Counted from the first letter of the stretch, positions 1-8,997 are shown. The stretch: 64,000 nt of DNA from an uncultured Acidimicrobiia bacterium (GCA_958295745.1 OY282370.1:1958548-2022547); one strand, 5' to 3'. Translations and numbers: made by a program. Notes: generated by a model not told the origin, from the letters alone.

Positions 1-52
1 CCGGCGCCGAACAGTCCGCGGTAATTCCCGGGCAACCGGCGTTTCGAGCGGG

Positions 53-1888
53 TCAGATGTACTTTCTCACCGACGCCGCCACCCCTTCGGCGTCCAGCGA
101 ATACATCGCCGTTATCTCGTCTATGTCGCCGTGGGGGATGTGGACGGTGGGCAGTCCCATCACCGCCACGGGTACTTCGGTGGATGCGGAAACCTGATCG
201 CGGATCGCCTGGCCGATCCCCCCTTCCCTGAGGCCGTCCTCGACCGTGACCACCAACCGGTGGCGGACGGCGTCGCCGATCATCACGGGGTCCAGGGGTT
301 TGACCACCCGGGGGTCCCACACCGAGCAGCTCACCCCGTCCGCTTCCAACAGGGCGGACGCCTGCCGGACGGTGGCCAGCATCCTGCCCACCCCGATCAG
401 GCATACATCGGATCCGGCGGCGACGCGGCGGGCGGACAGACCTCTGCCCACCTCTTCCGGCGCGGCGCGGGGGGCGGGGATCTTGGGCCAGCGCAGGGCG
501 GACGGTCCATCGGTGATGCCCAGCGCCGCGTCCAGCATCACGGCCACCTCCTCGTAGGAGGAAGGGGCGAAGATGGTCATGCCGGGCACTTTGGAGAGCA
601 ACACCATGTCCAGCAGTCCGTGGTGCGAGGGCCCGTCGTCACCGGTGACCCCCGCCCGGTCGATGCAGAACACCACGGGGCAGCCATGCAGGGCCGTATC
701 CAGGTTGATCTGGTCGAGCGCCCTGGTCAGGAAGGTCGAGTAGACGGCCACGATCGGGCGCAGGCCCCCCAGCGCCATCCCGGTGGCCATGGTCACGGCG
801 TGCTGCTCGGCGATGCCGACGTCGAAGGCCCGCTCCGGGAACCTGTCCATGAACGGCAGGATCCCGGTCGAGTCGGGCATGGCGGCGGTCACCGCGACGA
901 GCTCGGGGCGGCGGCTTCCCAGATCGAGCAGGTGCTCGGCGAAGGCGGCCGTGTAGCTGCCCTCCTTGACCGACGACAGGTCGTGCATGTTCTTGATCGG
1001 GTCGTTCTCGGCCGGGGTGTAGCCGCGGCCCTTCTGGGTGATCACGTGCACCAGGGTCGGCCCCTCGAACAATTTGGCCTTCTCGAGCGCCTCTTCGAGT
1101 CCGGTGATGTCGTGTCCGTTGAAGGGGCCGAAGTAGCGCAGGCCCAGCTGCTCGAAGATGGCGGGCGGGTCCCACATGTGGCGGACGGCCGCCTTGGTGG
1201 CGTTCATACCGCGGCGTAGCATGTTGCCCACCAGCGGGATGGACTCGGCTGTCGCTTCGATCCGGTCCTGACGCCGCATGTACACCGGGTTGGACCGGAT
1301 CTTTATGAGGCTCTTGGTCAGCATCGACACGGTCGGCGCGTAGGAACGCCCGTTGTCGTTGAGGACGATGGTCACGTTGCTGTCCGAGTGGCCGAGGTTG
1401 TTCAATCCTTCCAGGGCCATGCCTCCGGTGAGGGAACCGTCGCCCACCACCGCCACCACCCGCCGGTCCTCGCCGAGGGTCTTGAAGGCCGCCGCCAGGC
1501 CGTGGGCGTAGGAGAGTGCGGTCGAGGCGTGGCTGTTCTCGATCCAGTCGTGCTCCGACTCGCGGCGGCTGGGGTAGCCGGATATTCCCCCGGGGCGCCG
1601 CAGGGTGTCGAAGGAACGGCGGCGGCCGGTCAGCAGCTTGTGGGGGTAGGTCTGATGCCCCGTGTCGAACAGGATGGCGTCGCGGGGGGAGTCGAAGACG
1701 CGGTGCAGGGCGATGGTCAGCTCCACGATTCCCAGGTTCGACCCCAGGTGACCCCCATTTCGGTTGACGATGGCCACCACCAGACGGCGGATCTCGCGTG
1801 CCAGCATGTTCAGATCCCGGGCGTCCAGCCCGCGCAGATCCCCCAGGTCGTGTATACAGTCGAGAACGGGTGTGTTTATCCGGGTCAT
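53..1888 (-). CDS. dxs: 1-deoxy-D-xylulose-5-phosphate synthase
   Basis: First enzyme of the MEP isoprenoid pathway. It condenses pyruvate and glyceraldehyde-3-phosphate using thiamine diphosphate in the cytoplasm. The 611-residue product has the normal family length. It shows the N-terminal substrate motif FDTGHQTYPHKLLTGR, the ThDP site GDGSLTGG followed about 30 residues later by NDN, and the transketolase pyrimidine-domain segments GIAEQHA, STFLTRALDQ and DRAGVTGDDGPSHHG. The frame stays open upstream to 2242, but that extension overlaps the phosphatase gene and has no family similarity. I therefore chose the ATG at 1888, which begins MTRINTP. It is the last gene of a leftward run after the phosphatase, ppk and tetR. 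Confidence 0.95.
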   Translation of the reverse strand: MTRINTPVLDCIHDLGDLRGLDARDLNMLAREIRRLVVAIVNRNGGHLGSNLGIVELTIALHRVFDSPRDAILFDTGHQTYPHKLLTGRRRSFDTLRRPGGISGYPSRRESEHDWIENSHASTALSYAHGLAAAFKTLGEDRRVVAVVGDGSLTGGMALEGLNNLGHSDSNVTIVLNDNGRSYAPTVSMLTKSLIKIRSNPVYMRRQDRIEATAESIPLVGNMLRRGMNATKAAVRHMWDPPAIFEQLGLRYFGPFNGHDITGLEEALEKAKLFEGPTLVHVITQKGRGYTPAENDPIKNMHDLSSVKEGSYTAAFAEHLLDLGSRRPELVAVTAAMPDSTGILPFMDRFPERAFDVGIAEQHAVTMATGMALGGLRPIVAVYSTFLTRALDQINLDTALHGCPVVFCIDRAGVTGDDGPSHHGLLDMVLLSKVPGMTIFAPSSYEEVAVMLDAALGITDGPSALRWPKIPAPRAAPEEVGRGLSARRVAAGSDVCLIGVGRMLATVRQASALLEADGVSCSVWDPRVVKPLDPVMIGDAVRHRLVVTVEDGLREGGIGQAIRDQVSASTEVPVAVMGLPTVHIPHGDIDEITAMYSLDAEGVAASVRKYI

Positions 1889-1956
1889 CTCGGCCTGACT
1901 GGGGGCGGCCCGCCCAGGGTAACCCGTTCCCGGACTCCGACAGGCGCCGGGGCGGG

Positions 1957-2454
1957 TCACCGCGACGCGGCCGCCAACAGGCGCGGCCTCACGTACAGCT
2001 CGATCTCGGCGGCGCCCCAGGAAGCATCGGCCCATCGGCCGCGAGAAAAACGAAGGGAGGCCAGGGCGGCGGTCGGCATCCGAAGCCGGCTTCCCGACAT
2101 GGCCTCCAGGAAGCCGGACATGGTGGGTTCGTGCCCCACCACCATCAGGCGTTCCACTCCCGACACCCCCCGGATGAGGCTCAGCACGTAGTGCGGGTCG
2201 GCGCCGTACAGCCCGGGCGCCCTCTCTAGGCGGGAGTCCCATTCTCCGGCCGCCATGGCCAGCTCAGCTGTGGTGACCGTCCGCACCGCCGGAGAGGTCA
2301 GTATCAGCTCCGGCGCCAGGCCGTGGTCGGCTGCGAAGCGCCCCACCGCCTTCGCCGAGCGGATGCCGCGCTCGTTGAGGGGGCGGTCCCGGTCATCGGC
2401 GAAGGCGGCGGTCCAGTCCGATTTGGCATGCCGAAGCAACATCAAGGAAGGCAT
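1957..2454 (-). CDS. sixA: SixA-type phosphohistidine phosphatase (histidine phosphatase superfamily)
   Basis: A 165-residue histidine phosphatase-fold enzyme. The RHG-type motif LLRHAKSDW lies at the extreme N-terminus with the nucleophilic His. It is followed by the arginine segment TSPAVRT near residue 56 and the second His in VVGHEPTMSGF. Its short length and RHAKSDW motif match the SixA branch, which removes phosphate from phosphohistidine proteins; the substrate here is not visible. The gene starts 4 bp after the stop of ppk and is probably co-transcribed with it, suggesting a link to phosphate or polyphosphate metabolism (inference). Confidence 0.85.
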   Translation of the reverse strand: MPSLMLLRHAKSDWTAAFADDRDRPLNERGIRSAKAVGRFAADHGLAPELILTSPAVRTVTTAELAMAAGEWDSRLERAPGLYGADPHYVLSLIRGVSGVERLMVVGHEPTMSGFLEAMSGSRLRMPTAALASLRFSRGRWADASWGAAEIELYVRPRLLAAASR

Positions 2455-2458
2455 GGGA

Positions 2459-4507
2459 TCAGCGCCGTTCGCCGCGGGCGCGTTGGCGGGCCCGGGCCAG
2501 CAGCGTATGGTGGACGTCCACGTCGTTCTTGGGGCCTCGGCGTTCGTAAGAACCGTCCGGCTGCAGCTCCCAGGCCAGATGGTCGTCGGCCCGGCACAGA
2601 TCCAGGATCTCTTCCAGGCGCCGCCGGGCTTCCGGATCTTCCACCGGGATGAGCGCCTCCACCCGGCGGTCCAGGTTGCGGGGCATCAGGTCGGCCGAGC
2701 CGATGTAGTAGCGGGCCCCCCGGCCGGGGCGTCCGAACCGGAAGATGCGGGAGTGTTCGAGGAACCGGCCCACGATGGACCGGACGGTGATGTTCTCGCT
2801 CATGCCGGGGATCCCGGGCCGCAGGCAGCTCACCCCCCTCACGATCAGGTCGATGCGGGCGCCGGCCCGTGATGCGTCGTACAGGGCGGTGATGATCCGC
2901 TCGTCCACCAGGCCGTTCACCTTGGCCACTACGTGTCCGCCTCCTTCCCGTTCCGCCTCTCGGTGGATCATCTCCATGAGAAACGAGCGGATTTCGGTGG
3001 GTGCCACCACCAGCTTCCGGTAGGACTTCTGCCTGCTGTATCCGGTCAGCTGGTTGAACAGGTCGCTCACGTCCGCTCCTATCTCAGGATCCTTCGTGAA
3101 CAACCCCACGTCCTCGTACAGCCGGGCGGTGCGGTCGTTGTAGTTGCCGGTGGATGTATGCACATAGCGGGCCAGCTCGCCCTTTTCCTGCCGCACCACC
3201 AGGCAGAACTTGGCGTGGGTCTTGAGGCCCACCAACCCGTACACGACGTGGACGCCCGCCTTCTCGAGGGTTTGGGCCCGTTCGATGTTGCGCTGTTCGT
3301 CGAAGCGCGCCTTGAGCTCGACGAGGGCCACCACCTGTTTGCCCAGTTCGGCGGCGGTGACGAGCGAGCGGGCGATGGAGCTGTCGCGCGAGGTGCGGTA
3401 GAGGGTCTGCTTGATGGCGAGCACGTGGGGGTCGTGGGCCGCCCGGTGGATGAAATCGGCGGTCGAGGCGGCGAAGGACTCGTAGGGGTGGTGGACGAGC
3501 AGGTCGCCCCGGGTGATCATCTCGAAGAATCCGCAATTCTCGGAGATGCGGGCCGGCACCCTCGGCGTGAAGGGTTTCCATCTATGTTCGGGCAGGTCGA
3601 GGTCGGCCAGGGTGGTCAGGTCGCCCAAGCCGAGCAGTCCCGAGATCCGATAGACATACCGGTCTTCGATCTCCAGTTCCCGCATCAGGAGGTCGAGCAC
3701 TTCGGGGTCGATGTCCCGTTCGACCTCCAGCCGCATCACCCGCCCCCGCCGCCGGCGGCCGAGTTCCGACTTCAATGCCTCGAGCAGGTCGTTGGTCTCG
3801 AACTCCGCCAGCTGGTAGTCGGTGTCGCGGGTGAGCCGGAATGGATGGCATTCGGTTATTTCCATACCGGGGAAAAGCTGGTGGATATGGGCCGAGATCA
3901 CCTGCTCGAGAGGGACGAAGCCTCTATGTCCGGGAAGCTCCAGGAACCGGGGAAGGATGGGGGGAACTTTCACCCGCGCGAAACGCCGGGTACCGGTCTC
4001 GGGCTCCGTCACCATTATCGCCAGATTCATCGAGAGGTTCGAGATGTACGGGAAAGGGTGGGCGGGATCGACCGCCAGGGGCGTCAATACGGGAAACACC
4101 TGCTCCTGGAATACCCCGCTCAGGTATTCGCGGTCCCCTTCCTTCAGCGAGCTCCACAGCAGGATGCGGACTCCACGTCTTTCCAACGCCGGAAGCACCT
4201 CGGTGCGGAAGACCCTGCTCTGGTGCTCGCAGATATCTTCCACTATGCCGCTGATCTGGTCGAGCAGATCCTCGGCTTCGGCCCCCCCTTCGTCGAGGTC
4301 CTGGAAGTCTGCCTCGTCCTGTTCCCCGAGTCCGGTCACCCGCACCTGGAAGATCTCGTCTACCAGCTCGCTGACGATCGCTATATACCGGACCCGTTCG
4401 AGCAGCGGCGTGCTCTTCCGCTCCGCCTGCGCCAGCACCCTGCGCACGAACTCGAGAAGCGACAGCTCCCTGACCAGCAGCGGCCCTCGTTCCTGGCCGC
4501 CCGTCAT
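2459..4507 (-). CDS. ppk: polyphosphate kinase 1
   Basis: Reversibly transfers the gamma-phosphate of ATP onto inorganic polyphosphate. The 682-residue protein has the PPK1 architecture: the N-terminal helical domain (ELSLLEFVRRVLAQAE, then VDEIFQVRVTGL), the middle domain with the substrate loop (PYESFAASTADFI, AIKQTLYRTS), and the PLD-like C-terminal domains. The autophosphorylated histidine is in GLKTHAKFCLVVR, followed by HTSTGNYNDRTARLY. Its ATG at 4507 overlaps the stop of the upstream tetR gene (ATGA), indicating translational coupling. This suggests TetR-family control of polyphosphate synthesis. Length and motifs are intact. Confidence 0.96.
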   Translation of the reverse strand: MTGGQERGPLLVRELSLLEFVRRVLAQAERKSTPLLERVRYIAIVSELVDEIFQVRVTGLGEQDEADFQDLDEGGAEAEDLLDQISGIVEDICEHQSRVFRTEVLPALERRGVRILLWSSLKEGDREYLSGVFQEQVFPVLTPLAVDPAHPFPYISNLSMNLAIMVTEPETGTRRFARVKVPPILPRFLELPGHRGFVPLEQVISAHIHQLFPGMEITECHPFRLTRDTDYQLAEFETNDLLEALKSELGRRRRGRVMRLEVERDIDPEVLDLLMRELEIEDRYVYRISGLLGLGDLTTLADLDLPEHRWKPFTPRVPARISENCGFFEMITRGDLLVHHPYESFAASTADFIHRAAHDPHVLAIKQTLYRTSRDSSIARSLVTAAELGKQVVALVELKARFDEQRNIERAQTLEKAGVHVVYGLVGLKTHAKFCLVVRQEKGELARYVHTSTGNYNDRTARLYEDVGLFTKDPEIGADVSDLFNQLTGYSRQKSYRKLVVAPTEIRSFLMEMIHREAEREGGGHVVAKVNGLVDERIITALYDASRAGARIDLIVRGVSCLRPGIPGMSENITVRSIVGRFLEHSRIFRFGRPGRGARYYIGSADLMPRNLDRRVEALIPVEDPEARRRLEEILDLCRADDHLAWELQPDGSYERRGPKNDVDVHHTLLARARQRARGERR

Positions 4508-5202
4508 CCGCGGAACCCCGCCGCCGACGATTCCTCCCGCCCCCGGTTATCCAGAAGCCGGAATGTCTTGTCGCGGTCTTTCCGATGCTCCGCACCGGCG
4601 GCCAGGCCGTTGAACAGCAGGTCGGTCACCGCCCCGGTGACGGCGGGCAGCGCCGCGGCCGGGTCGTCGGAGTCGATCAGCGCCTGGACGGCCGACATGA
4701 TCAGGCTGTTGATGAACCGGCCGGCCAAGCCGGGGGGGAGTCGGCGGAGGTCTCCCGCCGCCACTCCTGCCTGGTACGCGTCTACGAATTCGCGGGCCAG
4801 GAATCGGTGGGCCGCCGCCACGCGTTGCTTGGCGGCCTCCGACAGCCGGGGAACCTCCCGGTGCAGCAGCAGCCCCAGGGTCGGTTCCGTCACCACGAAC
4901 TCGATCATGCCCGCCATCAGACGGCGCAGCCGTTCTTCCGGCGGGAGGTCGTGGGGAATCCGGTTCACGATGCCACCGATGGTGGGCGGAAGGGTTTCTT
5001 CGACCAGCGAGGCAAGCAGGTCTTCCTTGTCGGTGAAGTATTCGTAGAGGGTGGTCCGGCCGATGCCGATCTCCGCCGCGATATCACCGAACGAAGTTTC
5101 CCGGTATCCCCATACAGAGAAAAGTTCCCGGGCGGTCTCGAGTATCTGGGCGCGGGTGATCACCTTGTGCTCGGCGATGCTGGCGGCCCGTATGCGCGGC
5201 AT
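4504..5202 (-). CDS. TetR-family transcriptional regulator
   Basis: A 232-residue regulator with an N-terminal TetR helix-turn-helix: RAQILETARELFSVWGYRET, then GDIAAEIGIGRTTLYEYFTDKE spread over about residues 15-60. The C-terminal helical ligand domain is variable. The frame is open to 5325, but the ATG at 5202 gives the normal TetR N-terminus and lies 9 nt after a consensus -10 box. Translation is coupled to ppk by a 4-bp overlap, so it may autoregulate a tetR-ppk-sixA(-dxs) unit. The effector is unknown. Confidence 0.9.
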   Translation of the reverse strand: MPRIRAASIAEHKVITRAQILETARELFSVWGYRETSFGDIAAEIGIGRTTLYEYFTDKEDLLASLVEETLPPTIGGIVNRIPHDLPPEERLRRLMAGMIEFVVTEPTLGLLLHREVPRLSEAAKQRVAAAHRFLAREFVDAYQAGVAAGDLRRLPPGLAGRFINSLIMSAVQALIDSDDPAAALPAVTGAVTDLLFNGLAAGAEHRKDRDKTFRLLDNRGREESSAAGFRG

Positions 5203-5240
5203 ATATGAAAAATTATATACGGCGGCCGACAAACGTAACC
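5203..5240 (-). promoter_or_regulatory. tetR promoter, probably leaderless
   Basis: Reading leftward, a perfect TATAAT lies at 5217-5212, nine bases before the tetR ATG, with no purine-rich ribosome-binding site between them. The predicted transcript start (about 5205) nearly coincides with the start codon. A 17-bp spacer would place the -35 region at 5240-5235 (GGTTAC), which overlaps the dispersed motif beginning at 5236. Confidence 0.6.
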
Positions 5241-5262
5241 CCGATTGTTCATGGCCGGGGCG
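5236..5262 (+). repeat. dispersed intergenic motif, copy A
   Basis: The core TAACCCCGATTGTTCATG is followed by a GC-rich tail (GCCGGGGCG). Two related copies lie at 38005-38033 (+) and 49060-49034 (-), all at gene edges. This copy sits just upstream of tetR on the opposite strand. Its nature is unknown; a terminal sequence of a lost or non-autonomous mobile element is one possibility. Confidence 0.5.
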
Positions 5263-5417
5263 TTGGGGCGGTCGGCGCAGGCGTTGAGCAACCTCATGAC
5301 CCGGGATTACCCGGTCGAACGACACGTCCTTGGCAACAGCCGATCTATAACGAGGCCGGATTGCCCGCTATTTGTTTGTATTTCCCGCATATGTGAGATC
5401 GTCCTCGGCCTCTCCGG

Positions 5418-6608
5418 TCAGCGGGAAAGTTCCTTCTCCAAGGGGGTCCGGAACCGGGGGGTCAGCCTGGTATCGCCCATCCACTCTTCGAGGGCGGCGG
5501 CGCGCTCGGCGATCAGGCCCTCTGCTCCGGCGCCGATGTCCTCCAGGAGCCGGTAGGCGATTTCGCCGCCCGGGGTCTGGGCCCATCCCCCCACCACCCG
5601 TCCGTTCCACCAGACGGTGGGGCCGGCGTTGCCGTTGCGGTCGAACAGCCGCCCGGATAGGTCTCCCAGGTACCAGCGGCGGTCGCGCCACCCCATCACG
5701 GTCGAGTCGAGTGAAGGGGCCAGGTTGGCCCAGGGCGCCGGCGGGGGAGTGGGTTCGAGGTCGTCGGCCAGGACGTAGGCCGGCCCCTCGTCTACCTCTA
5801 CCTCGGCCGTGTCGAGCGATCCAAGAGCCTTGCGGACCTCCCGCAGGGGCCATCCGGTCCACCACCGCAGGTCGGCTTCGGTTCCCGGGCCGTAGGCCGA
5901 AAGCCAGCGTTCCAGGAGCCGGACGCGGGCCTCGGCGGGGTCGAGGTCGGGTATCCCGCCCGGTATGCGGGATTCGGTGAGAGCCCATCGGTACTGGCCG
6001 CTGATCCACGACCCCCGCGGGCGGCCCCGGACGATGCGCCCTTCTGTTGCCAGCAGGAAGAGCACCCGGGTGGATATCCCCACCTTTCCTCCCCATTTCT
6101 TGCCCTCCCCGAAGGTGAGGGTGAGCTTGAGCTCGGGTACGTCCTCGCGCAGCTCCATAGCGGGGGCTTCTCCCCGGCGGGCGACGGCGGCGGCGGTCGC
6201 CTCCTCGACCCCTTCCAGCCAGGCGTCCCCCCGGTCGGTTATGCCTTGTTTCTCCAGGTAGCCGATCAGCCGCTTCCGTTCCGCCGCCGCCAGCGGCAGG
6301 GCGCATCCGTGATGCAGCAGAGGCACCAGATCGGTGGGCGCCGCAAAGAGGGTCCGCCGCATCCCGAGCATCCGGTGCAGCACGGGTCGGTCGTACAAGC
6401 ATCGCTCCAGGTCGGAGATGGTTGCATCCGGCACCCGGGCCCACAAGGACAGGAACACGGTGGCCGGGTCGCTCGAATGCAGCCCCACCTGGTCACGGGC
6501 CGCCTCGGCGGGGCAGGCGGCAGGGTGTCCGGGGTGGAGGTGGTGGCGGACGGCCAGCCGATTTCGTCTCTCTTGGTCGGTGATCCGGAGCGTCGGCATG
6601 AAGCTCAA
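5418..6608 (-). CDS. winged-helix DNA-binding protein (HTH_42 / AlkZ-like superfamily)
   Basis: A 396-residue protein of the HTH_42 superfamily, which includes the DNA glycosylases AlkZ (AZL) and YcaQ/AlkX. Family-type segments are visible: VGLHSSDPATVFLSLWARV near residues 41-60, then RPVLHRMLGMRRTLF, a central tandem winged-helix region, and a C-terminal segment ending with RLFDRNGNAGPTVWWNGR. In characterised glycosylases the first segment carries a catalytic Q-x-Q or Q-x-D triad; here the equivalent reads H-S-S. Catalysis is therefore doubtful and a DNA-binding role is equally possible. An alternative ATG three codons in (6599) is possible. It stands alone, downstream of tetR's regulatory region. 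Confidence 0.75.
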   Translation of the reverse strand: MSFMPTLRITDQERRNRLAVRHHLHPGHPAACPAEAARDQVGLHSSDPATVFLSLWARVPDATISDLERCLYDRPVLHRMLGMRRTLFAAPTDLVPLLHHGCALPLAAAERKRLIGYLEKQGITDRGDAWLEGVEEATAAAVARRGEAPAMELREDVPELKLTLTFGEGKKWGGKVGISTRVLFLLATEGRIVRGRPRGSWISGQYRWALTESRIPGGIPDLDPAEARVRLLERWLSAYGPGTEADLRWWTGWPLREVRKALGSLDTAEVEVDEGPAYVLADDLEPTPPPAPWANLAPSLDSTVMGWRDRRWYLGDLSGRLFDRNGNAGPTVWWNGRVVGGWAQTPGGEIAYRLLEDIGAGAEGLIAERAAALEEWMGDTRLTPRFRTPLEKELSR

Positions 6609-6705
6609 TTTAGCCCTGAGCTTGACCTTTCACCCTTCCGGTTCGTATATCTATAGTCCTATTCAACACGTTGAGGACTGTACCCTCGCGGTAAGGAGGA
6701 ACAGT

Positions 6706-6942
6706 ATGCACATGCACGCTCGTGTGTCCCCCCCTTTCCAGGTAGCCGTCATCTGCACGATCTTCCTGGGCGTGTTGGGTATCGACCGGTTCATAATTGG
6801 AAGGCCCGGCCTCGGCGTCGGGAAACTGCTCACCGGAGGCGGCTTAGGGGTGTGGGCGCTGATCGACATGATCCTGGTCTGCACCGGCAAAGCGAGAGAC
6901 AGGGAAGGCATACCGCTCATCGACTTCCAGACGGGGGCATGA
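6706..6942 (+). CDS. TM2-domain small membrane protein
   Basis: A 78-residue protein with the TM2 signature: FLGVLGIDRFIIGRPGLGVG, then KLLTGGGLGVWALIDMILV, which predicts two membrane helices with the conserved DRF turn. The longer open frame from 6334 is only readthrough. The ATG at 6706 has a strong AAGGAGG at 6693-6699 with 6-nt spacing, so the start is well supported. The function of bacterial TM2 proteins is generally unknown. Confidence 0.85.
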   Translation: MHMHARVSPPFQVAVICTIFLGVLGIDRFIIGRPGLGVGKLLTGGGLGVWALIDMILVCTGKARDREGIPLIDFQTGA

Positions 6943-7153
6943 CCTGCGGACATTCTGACTGTTCGGTGTCTCCCCATCCATAGGTCGATCACCTTCCGAG
7001 GGCCATGACTTCGTCCGCCCCTCCGGCGCAGTCGAATACTGCTTCCTCCGGGTTCTGGCCCTTAGCCAACGGATATGACCTATCCTGTCCTCATCCCCGG
7101 TCGGTCAGGAAAGGCCGGACGGGGGATGATTGCGAAGGTGCGGAGGACAGACC

Positions 7154-7708
7154 ATGGCGAGCATCATCATCGTCGGCGACGGCCCCGGAGGGCTGAGCGC
7201 CGCCCTGTTCCTGGCGAAGGCCGGACAGGACGTAACCGTGTTCGGTATGGACCGAACCGGTATGAACCATGCGTATCTCTACAACTATCTGGGCATTCCC
7301 GAGATCGACGGGCCGAGCTTCCAGCAGCTGGCCCGCTTCCAGGTGACATCGTTCGGCGCCCGGATCGTTGACGAGGAAGTAGAGGAGGCCGCCGTGGAGG
7401 GGAGCGGCTTCTCGGTGTCTGCGGACGGCGGCAGCCGGGGCGATTACCTGGTGCTCGCCGAGGGGAAGGGCCTGCGGCTGGCCGGAGCGCTCGGCCTGGA
7501 GCGGGACGACTCGGGGGCGGTGGTCGTCGACCGGAACGGCCGCACCTCCATGGAACGGGTATATGCGGTGGGCCAGGCTGTCCGTCCGATGCGGGCCCAG
7601 GCCATCATCTCGGCCGGCGACGGGGCGGCGGCCGCCCTCGACATACTCTCGACCGAAGCCGGGCGGGACGTCCGGGACTGGGACACCCCTCCCAAGACCG
7701 ACGAGTAG
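7154..7708 (+). CDS. half-size FAD-dependent oxidoreductase (thioredoxin reductase-like)
   Basis: A 184-residue flavoprotein-like product. It begins with a dinucleotide-binding fold (IIIVGDGPGGLSAALFLAKA) and ends with the second FAD motif (GRTSMERVYAVGQAVRP, then AQAIISAGDGAAAALDIL). This arrangement is typical of the FAD domain of thioredoxin reductase-like enzymes. The inserted NAD(P)H domain and the redox CxxC pair of normal ~310-residue enzymes are missing, so an external reductant or a non-canonical role is likely. The start is the ATG at 7154 preceded by GGAGG. It ends 2 bp before purA and is probably co-transcribed with it. Confidence 0.7.
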   Translation: MASIIIVGDGPGGLSAALFLAKAGQDVTVFGMDRTGMNHAYLYNYLGIPEIDGPSFQQLARFQVTSFGARIVDEEVEEAAVEGSGFSVSADGGSRGDYLVLAEGKGLRLAGALGLERDDSGAVVVDRNGRTSMERVYAVGQAVRPMRAQAIISAGDGAAAALDILSTEAGRDVRDWDTPPKTDE

Positions 7709-7710
7709 CC

Positions 7711-8982
7711 ATGCCCGCGACGGTGGTGGTAGGCGCCCAGTGGGGCGATGAGGGCAAGGGCCGGGTAACCGACCTGTTCGCCCGGGATGCGGACTATGTG
7801 GTCCGTTACCAGGGGGGCAACAACGCCGGGCACACCATCGTGGTCGGGTCCGAGCGCTTCGCCCTGTCGCTGGTCCCCTCGGGGGTGATGTACACGGGGA
7901 CGGTTCCGGTGATCGCCTCCGGGGTGGTCATCGACCCGCAGGTCCTGCTGGAGGAGATCGGGATGCTGGAAGAGCGGGGCGTGGACCCCTCACGGCTGCG
8001 CATCTCGGCCAACGCCCATCTGATCATGCCTTACCACCGCAAGCTGGACACGGTGATAGAGCGCTACCTGGGCCGCAACCGGATCGGGACCACCAAGCGG
8101 GGGATCGGACCCGCCTACACGGACAAATACGCCCGCACCGGCATCCGGGTGCAGGACCTGTTCGACCCGGCCATCTTCGTGGACAAGCTAGAGGCGGTGC
8201 TGGCGGAGAAGAACAAGATCCTCACCAGGGTCTACAACCAGCTGCCGATGGACGCCGGCCGCATCGCCGAGGAGTACCTGGTCTACGCCGAGCGGCTGCT
8301 GCCGATGGTCGAGGAAACATCCCGGTTGATCTGGGACGCGCTGGCGGAGGGCCGGACGGTGCTGTTCGAGGGCGCCCAGGGCACGCTGCTCGACATCGAT
8401 CACGGTACATATCCGTTCGTGACCTCCTCGAACCCCTCCGCCGGGGGGGCGGCTATCGGCGCCGGGGTCGGCCCGAAGGTCCTCGACCGGGTGGTCGGGG
8501 TGGCCAAGGCCTACATCTCCAGGGTGGGGAGCGGGCCGTTTCCCACCGAGCTGTCCGACGAGACCGGAGATCGGATGATCGAGATCGGGGGTGAGTACGG
8601 GACGGTCACCGGGCGTCGGCGCCGCTGCGGATGGCTCGACCTGGTGGCGCTCCGCTACGCCTGCCGGGTCAATTCCCTAACCGAGCTGTTCATCACCAAG
8701 CTCGACGTCTTGTCCGGTTTCGATAAGATCAAGGCGGCCACCTCCTATACCTCCCTCGGCGAGACCTACACCGAGTTTCCCCGCCAGCAGAGAGTCCTCT
8801 ACAACTGCGCCCCGATCTACTCGGAGATGACTGGTTGGGAGGAAGATCTGTCGGAGACGCGGCGCTTCGGCGATCTGCCGCCCGCCGCCCGCCGCTATAT
8901 CGAGTTCATCGAGGATCAGGCAGGGGTTCCGGTGGGTTGGGTTTCGGTGGGGCCGGAACGCGAGCAGGTAGTAACGAGGTGA
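7711..8982 (+). CDS. purA: adenylosuccinate synthetase
   Basis: Catalyses GTP-dependent joining of IMP and aspartate in AMP biosynthesis. The 423-residue product is full length. The N-terminal phosphate-binding loop is QWGDEGKGRVTDLFA, followed by YQGGNNAGHTI (catalytic His), the KRGIGPAYTDK segment, EGAQGTLLDIDHGTYPFVTS and the C-terminal GRRRRCGWLDLVALRYA. It is separated by 2 bp from the preceding FAD protein gene and by 15 bp from the following aldolase gene, suggesting one transcription unit. Confidence 0.97.
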   Translation: MPATVVVGAQWGDEGKGRVTDLFARDADYVVRYQGGNNAGHTIVVGSERFALSLVPSGVMYTGTVPVIASGVVIDPQVLLEEIGMLEERGVDPSRLRISANAHLIMPYHRKLDTVIERYLGRNRIGTTKRGIGPAYTDKYARTGIRVQDLFDPAIFVDKLEAVLAEKNKILTRVYNQLPMDAGRIAEEYLVYAERLLPMVEETSRLIWDALAEGRTVLFEGAQGTLLDIDHGTYPFVTSSNPSAGGAAIGAGVGPKVLDRVVGVAKAYISRVGSGPFPTELSDETGDRMIEIGGEYGTVTGRRRRCGWLDLVALRYACRVNSLTELFITKLDVLSGFDKIKAATSYTSLGETYTEFPRQQRVLYNCAPIYSEMTGWEEDLSETRRFGDLPPAARRYIEFIEDQAGVPVGWVSVGPEREQVVTR

Positions 8983-8997
8983 GAAAGGTTCATGTAA

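Noticed and set aside
1889-2242. N-terminal extension of dxs
   Set aside because: It overlaps the phosphatase gene, has no similarity to DXS N-termini, and a good internal ATG gives the normal length.
2933-5047. 704-residue open frame opposite ppk and tetR
   Set aside because: It is a third-position GC shadow. Its sequence is rich in His/Gln/Gly without domain logic, and both opposite genes are clear family members.
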